Shown piece after piece: positions 28,513-36,259 of a stretch of DNA of 64,000 bases (its first letter is position 1; every line of letters starts with the position of its first letter). The notes under the pieces were generated by a model. It searched no databases and was not told where the DNA came from. It was given only the letters and a program-made list of their open reading frames with translations. Origin of the DNA: Pedobacter lusitanus (GTDB lineage Bacteria > Bacteroidota > Bacteroidia > Sphingobacteriales > Sphingobacteriaceae). The translations under genes and the position numbers were made by a program. Location: contig NZ_CP157278.1 of NCBI RefSeq assembly GCF_040026395.1, positions 434,001 through 498,000 of the forward strand, in the 5' to 3' direction.

Positions 28513-29871
28513 TTAAATAATTTCGAAATATCTTTTGAGTTCCCAGTCAGTTACAGCTTTGGCGTATTGTTTCCATTCCCATTCTCTGGTCAGGGTAAAA
28601 TGCTCCACAAACTGCTCCCCGAACAATTCTTTTGCAACTGCAGATTTCTTCATCAGGCGCGTAGCTTCGTCAAGATTACGGGGTAATACACCATTTGAGG
28701 TGTCCTGATAACCATTGCCCTGAGTAGCTGGCTGGTTAAGTTTGAGCTGATGTCTGATACCGTACAAACCTGCAGCAAGACAGGCAGACAGCGCCAGATA
28801 AGGATTGGTATCTGAACCAACAACCCTGGTTTCCAGTCTGGTGGCTTTTACACTTCCAGGGAGTGCACGCAGTGCAACCGTTCTGTTGTCAATTCCCCAG
28901 GTTAATGTGGTAGGGGCCCAGGCACCTTCAACCAATCTTTTATAGCTATTAACTGTAGGTGCAATCATAGGTAAGATGTGCGGCAGACAATAAAGTTGTC
29001 CGGCTATATAATTTTTCATCAGCTCACTCATACAGGCAGGATCAGTTTCCTCATAAAAAAGGTTTTTCCCGGATGCCTTATCCCATAAGCTCTGATGTAC
29101 ATGTCCGCTGCAGCCAGGTAAATTTTCATTGAATTTAGCCATGAAAGTAGCCATGATCCCATGCTTATAAGCAATTTCTTTGACTGCTGTTTTGAATAAT
29201 ATGGCCTGATCTGCTGCCTGCAAAACAGGTGCGTACCTGATTGCTGCCTCATATACACCAGGGCCGGTTTCCGTATGCAAACCTTCAATCGGTATGTCAA
29301 ATCTGCACAGCAGATCAAACAAATCACTCATGTAATCATTTTTCAAAGAACTGCGCAGTATCGAGTATCCAAACATTCCGGGAGTTAGCGGAGTTAGCTG
29401 ATGGAATCCTTTTTCATGAGCACTTTGCGGTGTCTCTGCAAAATTGAACCATTCAAATTCCTGTGAAAAATAAGGTAGAAAACCACTTTGTTCTGTCTGG
29501 CTTAAAATACTGCGCAGTAACTGCCGTGGACAGGTATACGCAGGTACCTCATTTTCATTTACAAAATCACCCAGGAAAAATGGTATATCATTTTCCCATG
29601 GAATCTTACGAAAGGTACTCAGGTCAAGTTTGACCAGTGCATCTGGATAGCCGGTGTGCCAGCCGGTAAATTTCACATTGTCATAAGCCACATCACCCAT
29701 ATCCCAGCCGAAGGTTACATCACAGAATCCCAGCCGGCCTTCAACAATGGAAGCGAACTTTTCAGTGGCAATGTATTTACCCCTTAAAATGCCATCAATA
29801 TCGGCAACAGCTACTTTTACTTTACCCGAAGGATGTTGTTTTACATACGTTAATATTTCTTGAACTGTCAT
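28513..29871 (-). CDS. Glutamine synthetase-family gamma-glutamyl-amine ligase
   Basis: 452-aa ATP-dependent ligase that joins the gamma-carboxyl of glutamate to an amine. The N-terminal ADIDGILRGKYI matches PuuA/IpuC-type enzymes rather than GlnA. Metal-binding glutamates lie in SQEFEWF (138, 140) and HTETGPGVYE (201, 208); the catalytic-domain SGHVHQSL and LETRVVGSDTNPYL follow. No adenylylation loop typical of type I GlnA is obvious. Its start overlaps the ethanolamine permease stop by 4 bases, pointing to ethanolamine as the amine, as shown for GlnA4 of Streptomyces coelicolor. Confidence 0.85.
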   Translation of the reverse strand: MTVQEILTYVKQHPSGKVKVAVADIDGILRGKYIATEKFASIVEGRLGFCDVTFGWDMGDVAYDNVKFTGWHTGYPDALVKLDLSTFRKIPWENDIPFFLGDFVNENEVPAYTCPRQLLRSILSQTEQSGFLPYFSQEFEWFNFAETPQSAHEKGFHQLTPLTPGMFGYSILRSSLKNDYMSDLFDLLCRFDIPIEGLHTETGPGVYEAAIRYAPVLQAADQAILFKTAVKEIAYKHGIMATFMAKFNENLPGCSGHVHQSLWDKASGKNLFYEETDPACMSELMKNYIAGQLYCLPHILPMIAPTVNSYKRLVEGAWAPTTLTWGIDNRTVALRALPGSVKATRLETRVVGSDTNPYLALSACLAAGLYGIRHQLKLNQPATQGNGYQDTSNGVLPRNLDEATRLMKKSAVAKELFGEQFVEHFTLTREWEWKQYAKAVTDWELKRYFEII

Positions 29872-31184
29872 TGGGCAGATGGTTTAAACGTTCGGTACAA
29901 CAAAAAAGCTATGGCCAGCAGAGAAAAATAGATCAGCCCTAACTTGAAATTAAAGATCAGCATAGCTATAATGGAAACTGTAGCTATGATGAGGGAAATT
30001 ATTGGAAACAAAGGATAGAATGGAACCCGGAAAGGACGGGGCAGTTCAGGTTCATACTTTCTTAAAAGCAGTATAGAAAGCATGGAAATAATATAGAGTG
30101 TTAAAGCTCCGAAAACGGAGATGATAATAATTTCTGCTGTTTTACCTGATAATAAAACAAAGATACCGATGACCATATTGCCAGATAAAGCATTTGCCGG
30201 AGTTTGAAAACGTGTGGATATTTTTCCTAAAACTGATGGCAGATTTTTAGCGCAGCCCATTTCGTAGGTTGAGCGTCCGGCAGCAAGGATTAAACCATGA
30301 AAAGATGCTACCAGGCCAAACAAGCCAACAGTAATCAGTAAATGGTACATCAGATGATTATTCCCGGTTATTTTTGCCAGGGCAAGAGGTAACGGAGAGT
30401 CTGACGTCTCCCCACTGATTCCGTTTTTATACACTATCGCTTCCCATCCGGCAATACCAGTAGCAGAAATAAATATCAATATACATAATACAACCAGGGT
30501 AAAGATTGCCCATCCAAATCCTTTACTGATATCCCTTTGAGGATTTTTTGTTTCTTCTGCTACATTTGCGAGACCTTCAATCCCCAGAAAAAACCAGATG
30601 GCAAAAGGAATAGCTGCAAATACGCCGCCCCAGCCGTTTGGAAAGGGATTGCGTGTCAGATTAGTCATTTCCAATTTAGGCAGGGCTATACCAGAAAACA
30701 GTAGTAATTCACCAACAGCCAGTACGGTTATGATCACCTCAAAAGAAGCAGCAGCTTTAATTCCATATATATTTAACCCGGTAAATATAAAATAAATAAC
30801 AATCGCACTGGTTAGTATTGGAACCTGTGGGAAAAATGCATTAAAATAAGCACCTATGGCAAAAGCTATAGCTGGCGGAGCAAGAATAAATTCAATAATC
30901 TGAGCTATACCGGCTATAAAGCCCATATTTTTACCCATCGCTCTGTTCGCATAGTCAAATACTCCACCTGCTTTTGGGATCGAGCAAGCCAGCTCGGCAT
31001 AGCTAAATGTAAAAGTGACATACATAATGGCAATAGTAGCGGTAGCTATAGCCATACCACCTGTACCACCTTTTTCAAGACCCAGATTCCAGCCAAAATA
31101 CATTCCTGAAATCACATAACCTACGCCGAGTCCCCAAAGCATAAATGGAGTCAGTGTTTTTCTTAGACCCTTGTTTTCTGTCAT
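29868..31184 (-). CDS. Ethanolamine permease-like APC transporter
   Basis: 438-aa, about 12-helix amino acid/polyamine/organocation carrier. GLGVGYVISGMYFGWNLGLEKGG at the N-terminus (residues ~14-36) and SIPKAGGVFDYANRAMG match the ethanolamine permease (Eat) group. Later it has LGIEGLANVAEETKNPQRDI. It heads a five-gene operon with overlaps or gaps of 17 bases or fewer throughout. Related permeases also serve the gamma-glutamyl isopropylamine/alaninol route in Pseudomonas, so short alkanolamines other than ethanolamine are possible. Confidence 0.85.
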   Translation of the reverse strand: MTENKGLRKTLTPFMLWGLGVGYVISGMYFGWNLGLEKGGTGGMAIATATIAIMYVTFTFSYAELACSIPKAGGVFDYANRAMGKNMGFIAGIAQIIEFILAPPAIAFAIGAYFNAFFPQVPILTSAIVIYFIFTGLNIYGIKAAASFEVIITVLAVGELLLFSGIALPKLEMTNLTRNPFPNGWGGVFAAIPFAIWFFLGIEGLANVAEETKNPQRDISKGFGWAIFTLVVLCILIFISATGIAGWEAIVYKNGISGETSDSPLPLALAKITGNNHLMYHLLITVGLFGLVASFHGLILAAGRSTYEMGCAKNLPSVLGKISTRFQTPANALSGNMVIGIFVLLSGKTAEIIIISVFGALTLYIISMLSILLLRKYEPELPRPFRVPFYPLFPIISLIIATVSIIAMLIFNFKLGLIYFSLLAIAFLLYRTFKPSAQ

Positions 31185-31814
31185 TTACGCCTTAATTACT
31201 CTATGTTATTAAATATATGATAAACTAATTTAAAATGCACCAGCAGATTGAAAAAAATGGATGATCGCTGTTTAAGCTGATTATTTATATTTCTTTAAAA
31301 GATAAATGTTTTCTCGTTTTTATCCTGATGTCCACCTCAAAACTCATTACAGATGCCGGAATATTATACGGAAATGGTGTGATGTCTGGTGGACAGAAGG
31401 TAAGGTGCCCGATGTTTTCTTTTCAGTTTTAACCTGAGAATTTTAAAGTGTTAAAAATACACCATCAAATATAGTTGAAAACTGCATTTCCAATTTGCAA
31501 AGGCACATAATTGCGCTTTTAAGCCTCATTTTATCGTATTAGCGAATTTTCATTCACCACGTAAATAGCTATGTTTCGTCAAATAAATTATGATTTTAAA
31601 TTATAATTATGAAAGTTTATACACTAATTATTTAAATAGTCTAAATGAATATGAAACTGAAAGATGTATTGTGGTTAATCTTTTAGTTATAATGAATATG
31701 ATATGTGTGTATGTTTCTTTATAGGATTAATATTGTCATAATATTAAATCTAAGTAAAAGAGTATGACGGGAAATCAAAGCTGAATATTATAAAATAAAA
31801 CCTAAATATAAACC
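31185..31814. other. Long divergent intergenic region between two metabolic clusters
   Basis: 630 bases without a convincing gene. It must hold the promoters of the ethanolamine operon (minus) and the PLP-enzyme cluster (plus). The half near the plus-strand gene is extremely AT-rich. The one structured element I see is the inverted repeat at 31329-31395. No -7/-33 pair could be assigned with confidence. Confidence 0.5.
31329..31395. repeat. Spaced inverted repeat in the divergent promoter region
   Basis: TGTCCACC (31329-31336) and GGTGGACA (31388-31395) are exact inverted copies 51 bases apart, in the region that must control two divergent clusters. It could be a pair of operator half-sites or a long hairpin. 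Confidence 0.35.
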
Positions 31815-33047
31815 ATGACAGCTAACATTAAATTCATTAAAGGTGAGGGTATTCGCCTTTACACCCCCGAAAACGAAGAGTATATTGATGCAGTTTCCGG
31901 GACTTTCAATATCTCACTGGGTTATAGTCATCCTGAGCTTGTAGATGCACTCAAAAAGCAGGTAGAAGACTTAATACATGTGTCGTCTTCTTTTACCGGA
32001 GAACTTGCACAAGAGGTTCTTGACACTATTCTTGATGAGGCACCTGAACATATTACCGATGGGTGGATGCGGGATATTATCGGCTCCACAGCAAATGAAG
32101 GAGCTGTAAAGATTGCCAATAAATTCAATGGCAAAAGTGAAGTAGTTAGTGTTTCACTTTCCCATCACGGACAAACATTGTATACTACAAATATCTCGGG
32201 AAATGCCTTCAGGAGAAAATCTTTCTCCAATACGATATCGACAAACAATGCCGTAATACCGGCGCCTTACTGTTATCGTTGCCCATTCTCGGCCAAAGGC
32301 CCTGATTGTGGCTTTCTTTGTGCAGAAGCTATACATGATTATGCACAGTATGGCAGCTCAGGAGGCGTATCCTGTATGATTATAGAACCGATTTTAGGTA
32401 ATGGAGGTAACATCATACCACCAGAGGGCTATTTCAAAAAGATCAGAGAGATCTGTGATGAACTCGATATCGCACTTATTGCTGATGAAGTACAAACCGG
32501 TATAGGCAGAACAGGGCATATGTTTGCCAGTGAATATTATGATATCAAGCCTGATATTATCACTTTGGCAAAAGGTCTCGGAGGTATCGGTATTCCTGCT
32601 GCCGCAATTCTGTATAAAAAGGAATTTGCAGTTCTGGAGAAATTTGAACATTCCTATACCTCAGGAGGTAATTTACTTTCATTGACTGCATCCCAAAAAA
32701 CAATGGAGGTGGTTTCCAGAGACGGATTTCTTGAAAATGTGCGTGTTTCAGGAAAAATTCTTGGCGATTTGCTGAACAAATTAAAAGAAGATTATGGCCA
32801 TGTTATTGGTGATGTGCGTGGCATAGGTTATATGTGGGGACTGGAAATCGTTGATAAAGATGGAGCACCCGATGTTGAGCTTGCCAATAAAATCGTAGAC
32901 GTTGCACTAACTGATCATAAGATGATACTCAGAGGTTCCCGTTATGGATTTGGTAACGTAGTAAAAGTACGCCCTGCATTGACAGCAACCCAGGATGATA
33001 TTGAAGAGATCTATTTCCGTTTAAATAAAATATTTAGTCAACTGTAA
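31815..33047 (+). CDS. Class III PLP-dependent aminotransferase-family enzyme
   Basis: 410-aa fold type I PLP enzyme with Lys253 in TLAKGLGG, Asp224 in LIADEVQTGIGR, and the cofactor phosphate stretch GSTANEGAVKIA. PYCYRCPF and CGFLC carry four cysteines (153, 156, 165, 169), as in several GabT, AGXT2 and amine-phosphate-lyase relatives. It could be an aminotransferase or a PLP lyase of the ethanolamine-phosphate phospho-lyase/PbfA kind; sequence alone does not decide. It is one base before the Zn-dehydrogenase gene and leads a plus-strand cluster. Confidence 0.8.
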   Translation: MTANIKFIKGEGIRLYTPENEEYIDAVSGTFNISLGYSHPELVDALKKQVEDLIHVSSSFTGELAQEVLDTILDEAPEHITDGWMRDIIGSTANEGAVKIANKFNGKSEVVSVSLSHHGQTLYTTNISGNAFRRKSFSNTISTNNAVIPAPYCYRCPFSAKGPDCGFLCAEAIHDYAQYGSSGGVSCMIIEPILGNGGNIIPPEGYFKKIREICDELDIALIADEVQTGIGRTGHMFASEYYDIKPDIITLAKGLGGIGIPAAAILYKKEFAVLEKFEHSYTSGGNLLSLTASQKTMEVVSRDGFLENVRVSGKILGDLLNKLKEDYGHVIGDVRGIGYMWGLEIVDKDGAPDVELANKIVDVALTDHKMILRGSRYGFGNVVKVRPALTATQDDIEEIYFRLNKIFSQL

Positions 33048-33048
33048 A

Positions 33049-34071
33049 ATGAAAGCAATTGTATACAATGGAGCCTGGGATATTCAGCTGAAAGACAGAG
33101 AAGAACCTATAATCACAGCAGCAGATGAAGTGATTGTCGAAATCAAAGCTACAGGTATCTGCGGGACAGACCTGAGCATTATATCAGGTGAATACCAGGC
33201 AAGTCCACGAGTAATCATTGGTCATGAATCAGCTGGTATTATAGTAGCCAAAGGCGATGGGGTTGAAAGCTGTACGATCGGTCAGCGTGTAATTATTGAC
33301 CCGACATATTATTGTGGTTATTGTGAAAACTGCCGCAAAGGATTAAGAAATCATTGTCTCTTAAAGTCAAGTACAGAAGCAGGAGTATCCATAGACGGTA
33401 CTTTTACCAGGTACTTTAAGACTACCAAACAATTTATTTATCCATTGTATGACCATATTCCTTTTGAACAGGGAGCAATGTCCGAACCGTTGAGCTGTGT
33501 GTTGACGGCTGTGAAAAAATTAGCTGTAACACCATTTATGCGAACAGCAATATTAGGCGGAGGACCTATTGGTTTGTTGTTCTATATGGCTTTAACACAA
33601 CATGGCATCCAGGAAGGGGTAGTCTATGAAGCTTCCAGAGACCGGATTAAGCTTATTGAAGAAAATAATGTTCTTTCTAAAAACTGGAAAATAGAACCGT
33701 CGTTTATTCCGCAAAAGAACCAATACGATCTGATTATTGATACCACAGGCACGTTACTGGAAAAGTCAATGCAGGCCATCGCAGATGGGGGAAAAATCTC
33801 TATGATGGGGTTGCGTAATAACCAGCAGACGATTAATCCAAGAGAAATTGCGGATCGTAGTATTTCAATTATTGGTTCTATAGACTCTATGGATACTTTC
33901 AGACATGCTGTTGACCTGATTAATAAAGGCAATTTGGGTCTTGAAAAGATAATTACCAATGAATATAATCTGGATGACTTTGAATCTGCTATCAGACATT
34001 TGGGTTGTGATGTAAATAAGCGTGAAAGAAGTAATCAGATTTCAAGTCTTAAATCGGTTATCAGGATCTGA
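33049..34071 (+). CDS. Zinc-dependent medium-chain dehydrogenase
   Basis: 340-aa MDR enzyme of the threonine/sorbitol dehydrogenase type. Catalytic zinc ligands are Cys38 (TGICGTD) and His59-Glu60 (IGHES); all four structural-zinc cysteines are present (89, 92, 95, 103). The dinucleotide fold starts at AILGGGPIGLLF. It is one base after the PLP enzyme stop, so the two are translationally linked and probably act on successive intermediates, an alcohol and the matching amine. The substrate is unknown. Confidence 0.85.
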   Translation: MKAIVYNGAWDIQLKDREEPIITAADEVIVEIKATGICGTDLSIISGEYQASPRVIIGHESAGIIVAKGDGVESCTIGQRVIIDPTYYCGYCENCRKGLRNHCLLKSSTEAGVSIDGTFTRYFKTTKQFIYPLYDHIPFEQGAMSEPLSCVLTAVKKLAVTPFMRTAILGGGPIGLLFYMALTQHGIQEGVVYEASRDRIKLIEENNVLSKNWKIEPSFIPQKNQYDLIIDTTGTLLEKSMQAIADGGKISMMGLRNNQQTINPREIADRSISIIGSIDSMDTFRHAVDLINKGNLGLEKIITNEYNLDDFESAIRHLGCDVNKRERSNQISSLKSVIRI

Positions 34072-34139
34072 AAATTTGTTGATTGTAAAAATGTAAAAAT
34101 GCTTAATTAATTCATTCTAAAATCCAATTAGAAACACCT

Positions 34140-34805
34140 ATGAGATACATTATATTTGATATAGACGGAACACTGACTGATACAACCGCCATAGACGATC
34201 ATTGTTTTACCCGGGCATTGGAGAGTACTTTTAACTTCAGTGGTTTTGAAACAGATTATGGTCACTATGAAAACACTACTGATTCCGGTATTATCCATCA
34301 GTTGTTTATGGAAAATCATCACCGCACTTACACGGCAGAAGAAAGAGACCGCTTTATTTATAACTTCTGTGCTTTACTTAAGGATGCTTATGCAGTGAAT
34401 AATGAATGCATGAAAGAGATACCCAAGGCCGGCAAAATATTAAATGCCCTATGCGAACAGGATGGTATCAGCGTTGGTCTGGCTACCGGAGGCTGGAGAG
34501 AATCAGCCCTGTTTAAATTAAGCTGTGCAGGTATAACCACTGCCGCCTGTGCTGCTGCTTCATTTGCACAGGATGCCAGAGCCAGGCGTGATATTATTAC
34601 CTGCACAATCACAAAGATGAATGCGTTGCACGGCATAGAAATGCCCTTATCTGAAATTATTTATGTGGGAGATGGCAAATGGGATTATCAGGCCACTCAA
34701 CAATTAGGCATACAGTTTATTGGCATTGAAAATAAAAAACTGGAGCATCTTGCAGATATTATTAAGATTTCAGACTATGACGAACTGCATTTGCATCTGG
34801 CTTAG
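34140..34805 (+). CDS. HAD-family phosphatase
   Basis: 221-aa haloacid-dehalogenase-like hydrolase with both aspartates of motif I (Asp7, Asp9 in FDIDGTLTD), motif II in GLATGGW and motif IV in YVGDGKWDY. The cap domain is helical (subclass IA). It probably removes a phosphate from a small metabolite made or used by the two upstream enzymes. It is 68 bases after the dehydrogenase and 59 before the MFS gene. Confidence 0.8.
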   Translation: MRYIIFDIDGTLTDTTAIDDHCFTRALESTFNFSGFETDYGHYENTTDSGIIHQLFMENHHRTYTAEERDRFIYNFCALLKDAYAVNNECMKEIPKAGKILNALCEQDGISVGLATGGWRESALFKLSCAGITTAACAAASFAQDARARRDIITCTITKMNALHGIEMPLSEIIYVGDGKWDYQATQQLGIQFIGIENKKLEHLADIIKISDYDELHLHLA

Positions 34806-34864
34806 GAAATTAGCACGAAACCGGGCATTGGTTTATACCAAAGCCCTTAAAACACAAATGATAT

Positions 34865-36010
34865 ATGTCATTATCTATTGATAAAAAACGGTCACACCGT
34901 ATTGCCACCAGTATATTCTTTTTCATCGCGGGCCTGACTTATTCCAGCTGGGCATGTCGTATACATGATATTAAATCTTTCTATAACTTAAATGATGCAG
35001 AACTTGGAAGTGTATTATTTGCCTTACCAGTAGGACTGATGATTAGTTTGCCTATATCCGGATGGATGGTCACCAGATTTACGAGTCGTAAAGTACTGAT
35101 TGCCGCCGGCCTGTTATTCCCCCTGATTTTATGTACCATTGGGCTGACGACACAAATCTGGCAGCTGGTAATTGTCCTCTTTCTGTTTGGCTTTTTAAAT
35201 AATGTTTTTGAGATAGCCATGAATACACAGGCTGTAGGAATAGAAGAACTGTATGGAAGATCAATTATGGCCTCTTTTCATGGACTATGGAGTCTGGCTG
35301 GCTTTACCGGTGTGGCTATTGGTACATTAGCTATAGCTGTAAAATGGCCGTTTTGGTTGCATTTTGCAATTGTAGGAATTATCTGCTGGATTTTGGTTTT
35401 CTATTCATGGAGATCACTTTTACGGCAGGATGGTGTTTCAGAATCGCAGCCTGTATTTGCAAAACCTGATGGCAATATCCTGAAGCTGGGTTTTATTGCA
35501 TTTGCCAGTTTGATTACCGAAGGAACTATGTTTGACTGGAGTGGTGTCTATTTTAAAACCATTGTCACGGTGCCTGAAGCGCTGACTACAATGGGATCCA
35601 TTGCATTTATGGCTACAATGGCAGGTGGACGCTTTGCTGCAGACCGGTTTGTAACACGGTTTGGAATAAGCAGGATATTACAATATAGTGGTATAATCAG
35701 TACTACAGGATTACTGCTGGCTGTTATATTTCCTAATATCCATACTGCTACATTAGGCTTTCTGATGGTCGGTATTGGCGTTTCTTCTGTTGTTCCACTG
35801 GTACTTGCACTTGCCGGGAAATCTAAAACAATGGCACCGGGAATTGCTATAGCAGCGGTTTCCACAGTTGGCTTTCTGGGCTTTCTGATTGGTCCGCCTA
35901 TGATTGGTTTTATTGCACAGGCGACAAATCTCCGCTGGTCATTTTTACTGATAGCAGTACTGGGTTTCGGCACCACATTACTTGCTTCCAGGGTTAAATC
36001 TATAGTTTAG
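34865..36010 (+). CDS. MFS transporter (YbjJ/fucose-permease-like)
   Basis: 381-aa, 12-helix carrier. SSWACRIHDIKSFYNLND at the N-terminus and NTQAVGIEELYGRSIMASFHG in the middle match the YbjJ-type MFS group. The cytoplasmic motif WMVTRFTSRKVL replaces the usual RxGRR pattern. Its position downstream of a PLP enzyme, dehydrogenase and phosphatase and upstream of a TonB receptor suggests that it moves the cluster's substrate or product across the inner membrane. Confidence 0.85.
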   Translation: MSLSIDKKRSHRIATSIFFFIAGLTYSSWACRIHDIKSFYNLNDAELGSVLFALPVGLMISLPISGWMVTRFTSRKVLIAAGLLFPLILCTIGLTTQIWQLVIVLFLFGFLNNVFEIAMNTQAVGIEELYGRSIMASFHGLWSLAGFTGVAIGTLAIAVKWPFWLHFAIVGIICWILVFYSWRSLLRQDGVSESQPVFAKPDGNILKLGFIAFASLITEGTMFDWSGVYFKTIVTVPEALTTMGSIAFMATMAGGRFAADRFVTRFGISRILQYSGIISTTGLLLAVIFPNIHTATLGFLMVGIGVSSVVPLVLALAGKSKTMAPGIAIAAVSTVGFLGFLIGPPMIGFIAQATNLRWSFLLIAVLGFGTTLLASRVKSIV

Positions 36011-36259
36011 ATTTGTGTTATATTAGATTATAAATCAATATTATAAGAATATAATAGTCTCGTTTAAAGCCGTAACTGATAAACCTCAATGAATTCATAC
36101 ATGAAATCAAAAAAGGAGAGGACAGCCCCTTAAAATACATATGTTAACAGACGATAATTAGCTGGTTTTACGCTTAAATAATTGAGACTCTGCACACTAT
36201 AATGTTTCATTTAATTATGTTAAATTTAAGTTAGTGTGAACCAAATAATAAATTAACGT

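Noticed and set aside
25254..31184. Classical eut ethanolamine system or putrescine (Puu) operon
   Set aside because: No EutBC, no microcompartment shell genes and no PuuB amine oxidase; the permease is Eat-like and an alcohol dehydrogenase is present instead.
35548..35976. 142-aa antisense open frame inside the MFS gene
   Set aside because: Shadow of a real gene: no family resemblance, odd composition, fully inside 34865-36010.
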